Shown: piece after piece, positions 40,794 through 49,674 of the stretch | Numbering within the stretch: the stretch's first letter is position 1 | How the letters are laid out: each line of letters begins with the position of its first letter | Source: Amycolatopsis jejuensis | Lineage (GTDB): Bacteria; Actinomycetota; Actinomycetes; Mycobacteriales; Pseudonocardiaceae | Reading direction: 5' to 3' | Length of the DNA: 64,000 bases | NCBI RefSeq assembly: GCF_000717335.1 | Contig: NZ_JNYZ01000042.1 | Coordinates: forward strand, 22,069-86,068 | The notes under the pieces: model-generated | Seen by the model: the letters and a program-made list of their open reading frames with translations, nothing else | Databases searched by the model: none | What the model was told of the DNA's origin: nothing | Made by a program: the position numbers and the translations under genes

Positions 40794-41263
40794 TCCCCAC
40801 TCCCAAATCCTTTGGCGAACGTCTGAGTGTGCGTGTCTTCAGTTTCGCGGTAATTCTTCCGCGCGATTTCGAGTGCTTCCTTGACCTGCTCGAAACTCGT
40901 CTTGAGTAGATTGAGGTTCGGAGTCAACGAATCAGGTCCACCGGCTGCCACGCTGACGTTGAAGTCAGCGACGCGTTTCGCGTAGTCGCTCGAGCCCATC
41001 TTTGCACGCGTGCCAAGGTAGAATAGATCTGAGTTCGAATCGCTATGGTTCTTGATGAACTCGTCACACACGGCGAGGTATGCACGAAAGCCTTCCTCGT
41101 TGATCGCGAATCCACCGTTTTGGGCGAGCTTCTTGAGCCGTTGTGCGCCTTGATTGAGCTTCTGCGCACCCGCGTCGTCGAACGGGTTCACGATTCCCGA
41201 CAGGAAGTCTTGCCCGGCGCTGCCGGCTGTGGCCTGTTGCTTGCCGAACCCGACGTCGCTCAT
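40790..41263 (-). CDS. Small WXG/PE-like type VII secretion-associated protein
   Basis: 157 aa, mostly helical: LNQGAQRLKKLAQNGGFAIN, YLAVCDEFIKNHSDSNSDL, LNLLKTSFEQVKEALEIARK and YRETEDTHTQTFAKGFGSGE. The size and the coiled-coil hairpin suit an ESX-type partner protein encoded just before a PPE-like gene; no exact WxG is present. The second ATG (41261-41263) is chosen because GGGAGGGG is 6 nt before it; the first ATG overlaps that site. Confidence 0.7.
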   Translation of the reverse strand: MSDVGFGKQQATAGSAGQDFLSGIVNPFDDAGAQKLNQGAQRLKKLAQNGGFAINEEGFRAYLAVCDEFIKNHSDSNSDLFYLGTRAKMGSSDYAKRVADFNVSVAAGGPDSLTPNLNLLKTSFEQVKEALEIARKNYRETEDTHTQTFAKGFGSGE

Positions 41264-41304
41264 CGTCATCCCCTCCCTGCGGGTACGCTCCGTGTTCGCC
41301 ATCT

Positions 41305-41319
41305 AGTTTACGGGTAACC
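41305..41319 (-). promoter_or_regulatory. Possible promoter of the ESX substrate gene pair
   Basis: On the minus strand GGTTACCCGTAAAC is a near-palindrome ending in a -10-like TAAACT (41305-41310), about 40 nt upstream of the start at 41263. It lies in the 97-nt gap after the DUF3558 gene, so the substrate pair may have its own promoter. Confidence 0.35.
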
Positions 41320-41360
41320 GAACGCGGTGTCAGCGGTTAGCCGAAACTTGCCCGGAGTGC

Positions 41361-41909
41361 CTAGCGTGCAGGCGGCAAGAGCGGTTCGACGACTCCTGCC
41401 AGGTTTTTCGCGGCTTCACAGGCTTGATCGGTGCTGCCGGTCGTGAGGAAGGCCGTGACGATCGCGCGTGATCGCGGCAGGATCTCCATCCGAACACCAC
41501 ATGTAGCCTGCGTGCCATTCAAGTTTCGCTCGAGAATCGCGCGTCGTTTGTTCACGTGACCCATCGCCGTTTGGCTGACGTCCTGGATATTTTCCTCGAT
41601 CGTCTGGCCGTCTTGCAGGAGCAAGCCGTAGGTGCCTGTTCCGCCCTTCACGCTCGTGCATACGTGTTCAGGGTCCGCCGGGCTTGGCGCTGCCGCAGGA
41701 AAGCCCTGCCCGGTCAGCGCCTTGTCGAGAGTCGCGCAGGAGCTCATCCCGGCCAAAGGAGTGTCGGCTTGCGCAGACGAGCTGGCCGGAGCGCTGGCTG
41801 AAGGCGCGGGCTTCGGAGCCCCGTCGACGGCGCTGTCGCAGGCGGTGAGCGCGCAGGCGAGCGTGGCGAGACAGGCGAGGGTCACTGAGCGGCGTGTCAC
41901 AGCCTGCAC
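41361..41909 (-). CDS. DUF3558 lipoprotein 1 of 4
   Basis: About 182 aa. The signal peptide has lipobox LTAC; the DUF3558 domain follows with SSCATLDKALTGQGFPAAAP, EHVCTSVKGGTGTYGLLLQD, KRRAILERNLNGTQATCGVR and TTGSTDQACEAAKNLAG. Four cysteines probably form two disulfides. DUF3558 proteins are secreted lipoproteins frequent in Pseudonocardiaceae and often near ESX genes; role unknown. GTG 41909 or 41900 are both possible starts. Last of four tandem paralogues. Confidence 0.8.
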   Translation of the reverse strand: MQAVTRRSVTLACLATLACALTACDSAVDGAPKPAPSASAPASSSAQADTPLAGMSSCATLDKALTGQGFPAAAPSPADPEHVCTSVKGGTGTYGLLLQDGQTIEENIQDVSQTAMGHVNKRRAILERNLNGTQATCGVRMEILPRSRAIVTAFLTTGSTDQACEAAKNLAGVVEPLLPPAR

Positions 41910-41974
41910 ACTACGGGTGAGCCGACCAGCTTGGGGACGGCATCGCATAAATGCCACACCCTCACAAGCGGCGC

Positions 41975-42571
41975 TCAGGTTCCCCGCGGCAGAAGCGTCT
42001 CCACCGCCTCCGCCACCCGCCTCGTGAAGTTGCACGCAGCATCAGTGGTGCCGGTGGACAGACTTCCGGACACGATCGCGCGGGACTTCGGCTTTACTTC
42101 CATCCGGACGGCGCATCCGCCGGTGGATCCCAGGAGCCCGCGTTCCAGGATCGCGGCTCGGCCGTGCACGTCGCCGGTCCTTGTGACACTTGGGTCGGTG
42201 ATGTCTTGTCCCATCGATTGCCCGTCCTGGAGTACCAGGGTCGCGCCGCCGAAGCGGGGTTTGTCGGTGGAACAGCCGTGCTCAGGGTCTGCGGTTGAGG
42301 GCGTTGCCGGTGGGAAGTCCTGTCCGGCCAGTGCCTTGTCCAAGGTCGCGCACGGGCTGATTTCCGCCAGCGGGGCTGTGGAGCCGGGGCGGTCCGGCAC
42401 CGGGGTGGCGTGACCGCGGGTGGAGCCATCGCAGGCAGAGAGGACACCTACAAGCGTGACCACAGTCAACGCAGTACGGAAGATGGGTGCTCGACCGGTC
42501 CTGTCAAGTTCTTCGCTGCTTTGTGTGCCGCGGACGTCGACTGTGCGCTGTCCAGCTGGAGGTCGGTACAT
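41975..42571 (-). CDS. DUF3558 lipoprotein 2 of 4
   Basis: Up to 198 aa. Lipobox VLSAC follows a hydrophobic stretch (FRTALTVVTLVGVLSAC). The DUF3558 core is CATLDKALAGQDFPPATPST, EHGCSTDKPRFGGATLVLQD, RAAILERGLLGSTGGCAVRM and STGTTDAACNFTRRVAEAVE. The start is uncertain: ATG 42571 gives a long polar head before the signal peptide, and a TTG further in (at LDRTGRA) would give a normal signal. It is the most divergent of the four paralogues. The upstream stop is 8 nt away. Confidence 0.75.
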   Translation of the reverse strand: MYRPPAGQRTVDVRGTQSSEELDRTGRAPIFRTALTVVTLVGVLSACDGSTRGHATPVPDRPGSTAPLAEISPCATLDKALAGQDFPPATPSTADPEHGCSTDKPRFGGATLVLQDGQSMGQDITDPSVTRTGDVHGRAAILERGLLGSTGGCAVRMEVKPKSRAIVSGSLSTGTTDAACNFTRRVAEAVETLLPRGT

Positions 42572-42579
42572 AGCCGTGG

Positions 42580-43092
42580 TCAGCCAGTTTTCGGCAGGAG
42601 TAGTTCGACCGACTCGGCGAGGCGTCGCACGGCGTCGCATGCTTGTTCGGTGGTGCCGGTCGCAAGGGCGACAACGGCGATCGCGCGGGACCGCGGCGGT
42701 ACTTCCATCCGGACTGCGCAGCCCAGCTCTGTTCCGTTCAGGTTGCGTTCGAGGATCGCCCGCCGCTCGCGCACGTGGCCGGTTTCAGTCCGGTCCGGGT
42801 GGTCGATGTTTTCCTCGATCGTTTGGCCGTCTTGGAGTGTCAAGCCATAGGTTCCGACGTTGTGTTTCAGAGTCGAGCAGGCATGTTCCGGATCAGCCGT
42901 GCTCAGCGATGCGGCCGGAAAACCTTGCCCTGTCAGGGCTTTGTCGAGAGTCAAGCACGCACTCATTCCGACCAGCGGGGCGGCTTCTGGCGTCGTCGCC
43001 GAGGGTGCCGCGGTCCCCTCGATCGGGCTGGTGCAGGCGGAGACAAGGGCAACGAAGGTGGTCATCGTGCACACGGCAAGGCGGCCGGACAT
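42580..43092 (-). CDS. DUF3558 lipoprotein 3 of 4
   Basis: 170 aa. Signal peptide with lipobox LVSAC near residue 20. The domain shows SACLTLDKALTGQGFPAASL, EHACSTLKHNVGTYGLTLQD, TIEENIDHPDRTETGHVRER and LGCAVRMEVPPRSRAIAVVA. ATG follows the stop codon of the previous gene directly (TGA-ATG), with GGAAGGAGG in that gene's end as ribosome site, so translation is coupled. Confidence 0.85.
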   Translation of the reverse strand: MSGRLAVCTMTTFVALVSACTSPIEGTAAPSATTPEAAPLVGMSACLTLDKALTGQGFPAASLSTADPEHACSTLKHNVGTYGLTLQDGQTIEENIDHPDRTETGHVRERRAILERNLNGTELGCAVRMEVPPRSRAIAVVALATGTTEQACDAVRRLAESVELLLPKTG

Positions 43093-43596
43093 TCAGCCTC
43101 CTTCCGGTAGGAGACGTTCGATCCGGCCAGCCAGGTCCTTCGCGGACTCACACGCCTGGTCCGTACTGCCGGTTGAGAGCCAGCTGGTGGCGATCGCTCG
43201 CGACCGTGGCGGAACCTCCATCCGGACTGCGCACGCCGACTTGGCACCCACCAGGTTGCGTTCGAGAATCGCCCTCCGGTTGTGGACGTGACCAGTCGCG
43301 GTCCGGTTCGGGTCGTCGATGTTTTCCTCGATCGTCTCGCCGTCCTGGAGGACCAGGCCGTTCGTGCCGATCCCCGCTTTCAAGCTCAGGCAGGCGTGTT
43401 CCGGGTCCGCAGTGGCGGGCGCCGCCGGAGAAAACCCCTGCCCGGCCAACGCCTTGTCCAACGTCACGCAAGAGCTCATCCGCGCCAACGGTGCCGTGAC
43501 AGGCGGACCAAGAACAGCCACCGCGACCCCATCGACCCGGCTGCTGCATCCGGTCAAAGCCACCAAAGCCACCAAAGCACCGAAAGCACCTCTCAA
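43093..43596 (-). CDS. DUF3558 lipoprotein 4 of 4
   Basis: 167 aa from TTG 43596. Signal peptide with lipobox LTGC (RGAFGALVALVALTGC). The domain reads SSCVTLDKALAGQGFSPAAP, EHACLSLKAGIGTNGLVLQD, TIEENIDDPNRTATGHVHNR and SACAVRMEVPPRSRAIATSW. TTG is preferred because it overlaps the EspG-like stop (TTGA) with GGAAGGGG 5 nt upstream and places the signal peptide at the N-terminus; a start at 43629 would add 11 polar residues. Most similar to copies 1 and 3. Confidence 0.85.
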   Translation of the reverse strand: MRGAFGALVALVALTGCSSRVDGVAVAVLGPPVTAPLARMSSCVTLDKALAGQGFSPAAPATADPEHACLSLKAGIGTNGLVLQDGETIEENIDDPNRTATGHVHNRRAILERNLVGAKSACAVRMEVPPRSRAIATSWLSTGSTDQACESAKDLAGRIERLLPEGG

Positions 43597-44393
43597 CGGA
43601 CCCCTTCCTCGATCGTCTCCAGCAGCCACTTCCGCAAATGCGAACCCCCGGACGGAGTGAAGTGCAGCCGAAACCCGCCATCCGCCAAACGCTCCGAAAA
43701 CGTGAGATACCGCCCCCCGTCCGTGTCCACGAAAGTCGCCGTCGAGATGGCTCGCAGGGTGCCGTGGCGGGCGCGTAGTGAGAGTTCCACCGTGCCGTGC
43801 CGGTGCAACGGCCAGCGGGAGTACGCGGCCAGCGCGTCGCGGTCGCGGCGGGACGGGAGGGGGGCCTCCGACGAGAAGTCGCGGTCGGTGAAATCGGAAC
43901 CCGAACCCGAATCCGAACTAAAACGAGGGGCCGCCTGCGTGATCGCCACCGCGGGCACCGGCAGCGCCTGGTACTCCGGGAACATGCTCAGCAGCAGTTC
44001 CACCAGCCGTTCCGGGCGGACGCGGCGGAAGCGGAGCCCGTCGTCCACCTGCTCGGAGAACACGCCGAGCCCCTCGCCGATACACGCTCGGTACAGCACC
44101 GTTCCGGACGGCAATTCCGCCGCGCGCACGATGATCAGCACGTCCGGCCGGGTCCAGGTGCGCAGCGTGGCCACGACGTCCGGGTCGAGTTTCTCGCCGT
44201 CGGCCAGGCCTCGGGCGCGCAGGGCGGACCATGCTTCGTCGGACAGGCGCTCGTGTTCCGTCATCGTGCGGCCGGCGCTGCGGATCTCGAACGGATGCCA
44301 CGACGCGGGCAGCCCGCTGCGCCGCACGGCCACGTCGGTCTCGATCAAGCCAAGGGAGAATTCCTCCGGCAACGTCCTCGTCCCCTCGTGCAC
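43593..44393 (-). CDS. ESX secretion-associated protein, EspG family
   Basis: 266 aa. It matches the actinobacterial EspG group, cytoplasmic chaperones that bind PPE-type substrates of type VII secretion: HPFEIRSAGRTMTEHERLSD, WSALRARGLADGEKLDPDVV, LRTWTRPDVLIIVRAAELPS and the C-terminal FRLHFTPSGGSHLRKWLLET. It is the first gene of a minus-strand run of EspG-like, four DUF3558, WXG-like and PPE-like genes, with no EccB/C/D/E or mycosin gene in the window, so the secretion machine must be elsewhere. GTG 44393 start. Confidence 0.82.
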   Translation of the reverse strand: MHEGTRTLPEEFSLGLIETDVAVRRSGLPASWHPFEIRSAGRTMTEHERLSDEAWSALRARGLADGEKLDPDVVATLRTWTRPDVLIIVRAAELPSGTVLYRACIGEGLGVFSEQVDDGLRFRRVRPERLVELLLSMFPEYQALPVPAVAITQAAPRFSSDSGSGSDFTDRDFSSEAPLPSRRDRDALAAYSRWPLHRHGTVELSLRARHGTLRAISTATFVDTDGGRYLTFSERLADGGFRLHFTPSGGSHLRKWLLETIEEGVR

Positions 44394-44541
44394 GAAAACA
44401 ACCCGGTACCGAGCGTAGCGGAACGCCTACCATGATCAGCCGGTCGTGCAAGCCCGCGCACCCCACATCGTGGGTGGTGGAGGTGCGCGAGCGCGCGCCT
44501 AGACTCGGCCATGTCGACGAAGACCGCCACGGGAGGCACCC

Positions 44542-46200
44542 ATGCCTGACGCGCCCGCACTGCCCAGTTACGCCTCCGGGATCTCCGAAGTTCCCCTGCT
44601 CGGCGACACCATCGGGGACAATTTCGACCGTACGGTGGCCACGTTCGGTGACCGTGATGCGCTCGTCGACCACGCTGCCGGGACCCGGTGGACCTACCGC
44701 GAGCTCGCCGCCGAGGTCGACACCGTCGCGCACGGGCTCATCGCTTCCGGCATCGGCAAGGGCGACCGCGTCGGCATCTGGTCGCCCAACCGGGCCGAGT
44801 GGACGTTCCTGCAGTACGCGACGGCCAAAATCGGCGCGATCCTGGTCAACATCAACCCGGCTTATCGCTCACACGAGCTGCAGTACGTGCTCAACCAGGC
44901 CGGCATCCGCATGCTCGTGGCCGCGGACAAGTTCAAGACGTCCGACTACGCCGCCATGATCGATGAGGTCCGGCCGAACACTCCCGGCGTCGAGTTCGTC
45001 GTGCTGCTCGGCACCGATTCCTGGACGGACCTGATGGAGTCCGGCCGCGGCGGCGACCCGGCGTTGCTCGCCAAGCTGCAGGCCGGTTTGTCCGCCGACG
45101 ACCCGATCAACATCCAGTACACGTCCGGTACCACCGGATTCCCCAAGGGCGCCACGCTCAGTCACCACAACATCCTCAACAACGGCTACTTCGTCGGCGA
45201 GCTGTGCAACTACTCGGAGGCGGACCGGGTCTGCATTCCGGTGCCCTTCTACCACTGTTTCGGCATGGTGATGGGCAACCTCGCGTGCACCAGTCACGGA
45301 TCGTGCATGGTGATCCCGGCCCCGGCGTTCGACCCGAAAGCGACGCTCGACGCGGTCTCGGCGGAACGCTGCACGTCGCTCTACGGCGTCCCGACCATGT
45401 TCATCGCCGAGCTCAACGACCCGGACTTCGAGACGTACGACCTGACCAGCCTGCGCACCGGGATCATGGCCGGTTCGCCGTGCCCGGTCGAGGTGATGAA
45501 GCAGGTCATCGACCGGATGGGGATGACGGAGGTGTCCATCTGCTACGGCATGACCGAGACGTCGCCGGTGTCCACGCAGACCCGCGCCGACGATTCGGTG
45601 GAACGTCGAGTGTCCACTGTGGGCAGGGTCGGGCCGCATCTGGAGTCCAAAGTGGTCGATCCGGAAACCGGGTTGACCGTCCCGCGCGGCACTCCTGGCG
45701 AACTGTGCACCCGCGGGTATTCGGTGATGCTCGGTTATTGGGAGGAACCGGAAAAGACCACCGAGGCCATCGATTCCGCGCGCTGGATGCACACCGGCGA
45801 CCTCGCGGTGATGGACGACGACGGTTATCTCAACATCACCGGCCGGATCAAGGACATGGTGATCCGCGGCGGCGAGAACGTTTACCCGCGCGAGATCGAG
45901 GAATTCCTCTACACGCACCCGGATGTCCTTGACGCACAGGTGATCGGCGTGCCGGACGTCAAGTACGGCGAAGAACTGATGGCCTGGATCCGGATGCGCG
46001 AGGGCGCCGAGCCGCTCACGGCGGAAACGGTTCGCGAGTTCTGCCAAGGGAAACTGGCGCATTACAAGATTCCGCGGTACATCCACGTCGTCGAGGAATT
46101 CCCGATGACGGTCACCGGAAAGGTGCGGAAGGTCGAAATGCGTCAGCAATCCGTGACCTTGCTGGGGCTGGAAAAGGCGGCCTCCGAGAAACACGCCTGA
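44542..46200 (+). CDS. Acyl-CoA synthetase (AMP-dependent ligase, medium/long-chain fatty acid type)
   Basis: 552 aa ANL-superfamily ligase. Motifs: phosphate loop [16 protein letters not shown] near 193, adenine-binding YGMTETSP near 335, [20 protein letters not shown] and [20 protein letters not shown] near 428, and the catalytic C-terminal Lys in [13 protein letters not shown]. The sequence is close to the FadD-type AMP-binding enzymes that activate fatty acids (for example E. coli YdiD/FadK relatives and mycobacterial FadD35). ATG with GGGAGG upstream. Divergent from the EspG-like gene; a terminator follows. Confidence 0.93.
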   Translation: MPDAPALPSYASGISEVPLLGDTIGDNFDRTVATFGDRDALVDHAAGTRWTYRELAAEVDTVAHGLIASGIGKGDRVGIWSPNRAEWTFLQYATAKIGAILVNINPAYRSHELQYVLNQAGIRMLVAADKFKTSDYAAMIDEVRPNTPGVEFVVLLGTDSWTDLMESGRGGDPALLAKLQAGLSADDPINIQYTSGTTGFPKGATLSHHNILNNGYFVGELCNYSEADRVCIPVPFYHCFGMVMGNLACTSHGSCMVIPAPAFDPKATLDAVSAERCTSLYGVPTMFIAELNDPDFETYDLTSLRTGIMAGSPCPVEVMKQVIDRMGMTEVSICYGMTETSPVSTQTRADDSVERRVSTVGRVGPHLESKVVDPETGLTVPRGTPGELCTRGYSVMLGYWEEPEKTTEAIDSARWMHTGDLAVMDDDGYLNITGRIKDMVIRGGENVYPREIEEFLYTHPDVLDAQVIGVPDVKYGEELMAWIRMREGAEPLTAETVREFCQGKLAHYKIPRYIHVVEEFPMTVTGKVRKVEMRQQSVTLLGLEKAASEKHA

Positions 46201-46208
46201 CCACCGCG

Positions 46209-46233
46209 GCGGCCGTCCACTTCGGACGGCCGC
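46209..46233. terminator. Bidirectional terminator between convergent genes
   Basis: Stem GCGGCCGTCC (46209-46218) and GGACGGCCGC (46224-46233), loop ACTTC. It starts 9 nt after the acyl-CoA synthetase stop and 8 nt from the stop of the opposite R2-like oxidase gene. Confidence 0.75.
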
Positions 46234-46240
46234 TGCCGGG

Positions 46241-47212
46241 TCAGGACGTCGCTGCCGCAGCAGCTTCGGCGATTGCCTTCTCGTCTTCCTCGCCGAACGT
46301 GTCTTCCAGTTGCTCCGGCGAGTAGTCCACGTCGATCTGCTCGACCGGGGTGCCGCGCGCCGATTCGATGGCACCCAGCCGGCGCTGGGCGCGGTCTGCC
46401 GCGTACTGCAGCAATTCCTGCGGGTCGTTGTCGAAGGGGACTTCCTCGAATTGGTCCTGTACCCACTGGATCATGCCAAGGGCGTGCGGCAGCAGTTCGC
46501 CCATCCGTTGTTGTACCGCGTCCCAAAGGGAATCATCCGCGGCGACGTGGCGGCGGCAGGTGAAAGTACCCCACGCCATGTGACGGCGTTCGTCGTCGCC
46601 GATGTGGCGTACCAGATCCTGCATTCCCGGCAGGATTTGATTTTTGGTGCAGATCAGCTGCCAGGAATAGTAGCCGGTGAGGGCAAGGCTGCCCTCGATC
46701 ACGTGGTTGTACGTCACGCTCGCGCGGATTTGGTTGAGTGGGCTGGGGTCGTCTTCCAGTGCACGCAGCGACTGGGGCAGCTCCTCGTAGAAAAGCTTGC
46801 GGTAGTGCGGGTTTTCCGCGACGTAGGAGTGCAGATCGGCGTGCAGCCCGACGGCGTCCATCCAGCGCCGGAAGACCTCGACGTGTTTGGCTTCCTCGAA
46901 ACAGAATTGCGTCAGGTACATTTCGTCGCCGAAGCGGCCGGTGGCCGACATCGCGCGCATGAACGGCTGGATGTCCTCGGTGACCGCTTCTTCACCGGCG
47001 ATGAACTGCGCTACGAGATAAGTGGTGGAGCGCTGTTGTTCCGACGTCAGGCTTTCCCAGCCTTCGCGTTCCCGGCTGAAATCCAGGTCGGCCGGATTCC
47101 AGAACTTGTTGTTGCCCTTGACGAACAGGCGCAACGGGAACGAATCCCAGTTGAGCCCGCCTTTGCGCAGAGACGAGAATCCGCTGCGCAGCTCGGGAAG
47201 CGTCTCGGTCAT
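46241..47212 (-). CDS. R2-like ligand-binding oxidase (Mn/Fe, R2lox)
   Basis: 323 aa ferritin-fold protein. Metal ligands are visible as [46 protein letters not shown] and [13 protein letters not shown], giving the E, E-x2-H, E, E-x2-H set. It lacks the ribonucleotide reductase radical Tyr context and resembles M. tuberculosis Rv0233, which binds a Mn/Fe centre and a fatty acid and forms a Tyr-Val crosslink. Its reaction in vivo is unknown. ATG overlaps the stop of the TetR gene (ATGA), so the pair is one operon under the palindrome at 47865. Confidence 0.92.
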   Translation of the reverse strand: MTETLPELRSGFSSLRKGGLNWDSFPLRLFVKGNNKFWNPADLDFSREREGWESLTSEQQRSTTYLVAQFIAGEEAVTEDIQPFMRAMSATGRFGDEMYLTQFCFEEAKHVEVFRRWMDAVGLHADLHSYVAENPHYRKLFYEELPQSLRALEDDPSPLNQIRASVTYNHVIEGSLALTGYYSWQLICTKNQILPGMQDLVRHIGDDERRHMAWGTFTCRRHVAADDSLWDAVQQRMGELLPHALGMIQWVQDQFEEVPFDNDPQELLQYAADRAQRRLGAIESARGTPVEQIDVDYSPEQLEDTFGEEDEKAIAEAAAAATS

Positions 47213-47856
47213 GGCCGGCCCTTTCGGTTCACTGTGTGGTTGGCAGCGTGTCGACTGTGTCCACTGTGTCCACTGTGGATGAATTGTGCGACGGCGGGCG
47301 TGAGGACGGCGAGGATCGCGTCGGCGGCTTCGGGTGCGGAATGCGTGGGCAGCACCAGGTGGCTGAGCGAGAGCCGGACCACCGTTTCCGCAAGCAGGGC
47401 AGCGGATTCCGGGGTGAGCCGCGGCTCGAGCGCGAGGTACTGCTGCGCGGCGAGGTCGGCGGCCGCGGTGAGGATCGGCTCGCCCCGCGACGTCAGCAGG
47501 GGAAGCAGGTCCTCGCCGGCTTCGGTGCCGAGCGCCGCCGCGATCAGCCGGTTCTCGCGGGCGTGCTCGATCGTGTAGACGACCGCGCCGTGGATGCCCG
47601 TGAGCAGGCTTTCGGCGTCTTCGAAGCGGCAGCGGATGCCGTCGAGGAACACCGCCGCCGTACGCAGTGCGACGGCCTGCGTGAGCGCCGCCTTGCTGCC
47701 GAACTCGTTGTAAACGGTTTGCCTGCTGACCCCGGCGCGCGCGGCGACGTCAGCCATTCGCAGGCCCTGGCGGCCGCGGTCAGGGAGCAGGTCCGCGGCC
47801 GCGTCGAGCAGCGTCTCGCGGAGCGTTGCCTTGGTTCGCTCGGTGAAGCTGGTCAC
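47209..47856 (-). CDS. TetR family regulator, operonic with R2lox
   Basis: 215 aa. The N-terminal TetR helix-turn-helix is [55 protein letters not shown]. The C-terminal domain is a variable ligand-binding bundle. A His/Ser/Gly repeat near the end ([15 protein letters not shown]) corresponds to GTCCACTGT repeats in the DNA. GTG 47856 is used; TTG 47880 is in frame but lies inside the operator. It probably represses its own operon; the ligand could be a fatty acid or metal given R2lox biology. Confidence 0.88.
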   Translation of the reverse strand: MTSFTERTKATLRETLLDAAADLLPDRGRQGLRMADVAARAGVSRQTVYNEFGSKAALTQAVALRTAAVFLDGIRCRFEDAESLLTGIHGAVVYTIEHARENRLIAAALGTEAGEDLLPLLTSRGEPILTAAADLAAQQYLALEPRLTPESAALLAETVVRLSLSHLVLPTHSAPEAADAILAVLTPAVAQFIHSGHSGHSRHAANHTVNRKGRP

Positions 47857-47864
47857 AGTGCCAG

Positions 47865-47891
47865 CTTGACACAGGATCAATCTGTGTCAAG
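47865..47891. promoter_or_regulatory. TetR-type operator, 10-bp perfect inverted repeat
   Basis: CTTGACACAG (47865-47874) and CTGTGTCAAG (47882-47891) flank a 7-nt spacer, 27 bp in all. It begins 9 nt upstream of the TetR start codon. The TTGACA inside could be a -35 element on the plus strand, towards the divergent HAD gene at 47955. Strong candidate for autoregulation of the TetR-R2lox operon. Confidence 0.75.
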
Positions 47892-47954
47892 AACCTTTAC
47901 CTGACGGGTTCTGCTGTACAGCGGTGCCGGGAATTGTCGGTGGGGACGGTTACC

Positions 47955-48584
47955 GTGTGGGACGTGGGCATCACTGTGGGATTCGACCTCGACATGACAC
48001 TGATCGACCCGCGGCCGGGCATGGTCGCGGCAATGAACGCACTGGGAAAGGAGTCCGGACTGGCGTTCGACGGAGAGGCGTTCGCGGCGAACCTGGGGCC
48101 GCCGCTCGACCAGGCGTTACGTGGGTTCGAGGCGCCGGAGGAGCGGATCCCGGGTCTGATCGGACGGTTCCGGGAGCTGTACCCGGAACTGGTCGTGCCG
48201 AGCACGGTCGCGCTGCCGGGCGCGGCGGAGGCATTGCGCGCGGTCCGCGCGGCAGGCGGGCGAACGCTGGTGGTCACGGGAAAGTACGCACCGAACGCGC
48301 AACTGCACGTCGACGCACTGGGCCTGGAGGTCGACGACCTGGTTGGCGAACTGTGGTCCACACAAAAGGCGGAAGCCCTGCTGGCCCACGACGCGCGCGC
48401 GTATGTGGGCGACCACCTTGGCGACGTCGAGGGCGCCCGCGCGGCAGGCGCGCTGTCGGTGGGCGTGGCCACGGGACCTTGTTCACGGGAGGAGCTGAGC
48501 ACCGCAGGGGCGGACGTGGTGTTCGACTCCCTGGCGGAGTTCCCGGAGTGGTTCGCGACGACCTTCGTGGGGACGGCGGTGTGA
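47955..48584 (+). CDS. HAD superfamily hydrolase (phosphoglycolate phosphatase-like)
   Basis: About 209 aa. Motif I GFDLDMTLIDPRPGMVAAMN, motif II LVVTGKYAPNAQL, motif III Lys in LWSTQKAEALLAHD, motif IV AYVGDHLGDVEGARAAGALS. A C1-type helical cap lies between motifs I and II, as in Gph-like enzymes. The start is uncertain: GTG 47955 with GGTGGGGA upstream is used, and other in-frame starts lie at 47934-47970. Divergent from the TetR operator, which may also affect it. Substrate unknown. Confidence 0.87.
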   Translation: MWDVGITVGFDLDMTLIDPRPGMVAAMNALGKESGLAFDGEAFAANLGPPLDQALRGFEAPEERIPGLIGRFRELYPELVVPSTVALPGAAEALRAVRAAGGRTLVVTGKYAPNAQLHVDALGLEVDDLVGELWSTQKAEALLAHDARAYVGDHLGDVEGARAAGALSVGVATGPCSREELSTAGADVVFDSLAEFPEWFATTFVGTAV

Positions 48585-48619
48585 CTGGGGCGGGTGGTTG
48601 AGAGCTGACCATTTCGGGA

Positions 48620-48960
48620 CGGCTGGGGCGGGCCTGGCCGGGTCAGCATCGGCTGGTGTCGGGCGGCCTTCGCCGGAGTCAGCTTGGCTGGTGTCGGGCG
48701 GGTCTGGCTGGGGTGGGTTCTGCGGGTGTCGGGCGGGCCTGGCCTGGGCCAGTTCGCCTGGTGCGGGCCTGGCCGGAGTCAGCTCGGCCGATGCTGGGCG
48801 GGCCTGGCTGGGGTCAGTCCGGCCGATGCTGGGCGGGCCTGGCTGGGGCCGGTTCGCCTGGTGCGGGCCTGGCTGGGGTCGGTTCGGCGGGTGTCGGGCC
48901 TGGCCGGGGTTGGGCTGGCCAGTTCGGCGCGGCCGGAGGCTGGGTCGAGTGCGTTGGGCC
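48620..48960. repeat. GC-rich minisatellite, about 35-45-bp unit
   Basis: Around nine imperfect copies of a unit built from CCGATGCTGGGCGGGCCTGG, CTGGGGTCAGTTCGG and CCTGGTGCGGGCCTGG blocks. Two neighbouring units at about 48786-48850 are nearly identical. Open frames cross it on both strands, but only because the unit lacks stops; no start site or family is seen. It lies downstream of the HAD gene, in a 730-nt stretch without genes. Confidence 0.75.
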
Positions 48961-49149
48961 AAACCAACCCGGCAGGGCGGGCCAGCACTGGGCTGAAGTT
49001 GGGCTCGGCTGGTGTCGACCGGGCCGGTCTGGGTGAGCTGGGGCCAGGTCGACCGGAGCAGGGTGTGCCGGGCCTGAGCTGGCGGGCTGGGCCAGCCCGG
49101 GCCGAGCCGGAACTACTTCCGCAGGCCGATCCGGTGCAGTCCCGTCCGG

Positions 49150-49300
49150 GGTGGCGTCCACCTACCCGAGGTGGCCCACCCTTTCCGGGTGGCGTCCACC
49201 TATTCGCGGTGGCGCCCACCTTTCCGGGTGGCGTTCACCCATCCGGAAAGGCGTCCACCCATCCAGAAAGGCGTCCACCCATCCAGAACGGCTTCCACCC
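49150..49300. repeat. Minisatellite, about 20-bp unit
   Basis: About seven copies of a unit near GGCGTCCACCCATCCAGAAA; the last three at 49240-49300 are almost identical and earlier ones read GGTGGCGTCCACCTACCCG or GGGTGGCGTTCACCCATCC. Each unit has a short inverted GGTGG/CCACC. It follows the first minisatellite and precedes the small membrane-protein gene. Confidence 0.75.
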
Positions 49301-49315
49301 GGCACAAAGCGCAGG

Positions 49316-49543
49316 TCAGCCGTGTTTCCCGGCTCGGGCTTCCTGGATCAGGGCGATCAGGCCGAGCAGCAGGCCCAGCGGCGTGATCACTCCGGCGGCC
49401 GCGCTGAGCCACACCGGCAGGTTCTCCAGGCCGGCGGCGAACATCACGAACACCGCCGCCACCGCGAGCATGCCGATGGCGAACAGGCCGATGCCGATCC
49501 GCATGAGGATCGGTTTGCCGGTCTGCTTCGCTGCGTTTTCCAT
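49316..49543 (-). CDS. Small two-helix membrane protein, unknown function
   Basis: 75 aa. Two membrane segments: LMRIGIGLFAIGMLAVAAVF with VMFAAG, and LSAAAGVITPLGLLLGLIAL, followed by a short basic tail ending RAGKHG. No family recognised. It is divergent from the cold-shock gene across 130 nt. The ATG at 49541-49543 has no strong ribosome site, but composition and the clear topology support a real gene. Confidence 0.6.
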   Translation of the reverse strand: MENAAKQTGKPILMRIGIGLFAIGMLAVAAVFVMFAAGLENLPVWLSAAAGVITPLGLLLGLIALIQEARAGKHG

Positions 49544-49674
49544 GGCGCCGAGCGTAACGGCAGTATCCGCTTCTCCCCAGCGGCTGTGGCGAGATACGCT
49601 TGACGGACGCGCGCCTCGGGTTCGCCCGGGGCGCGTTCGTCGTGACCTGCACAGCAGAAGGACTGGTGAGGGAA

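Noticed and set aside
48483..48962. Pro/Gln-rich frame across the minisatellite
   Set aside because: The frame exists only because the repeat unit lacks stop codons; it lies opposite the end of the HAD gene and has no start site.
48620..49300. CRISPR array
   Set aside because: Units are tandem and imperfect without unique spacers of constant length, and no cas genes are present. The same holds for 62195-62640 and 39060-39340.
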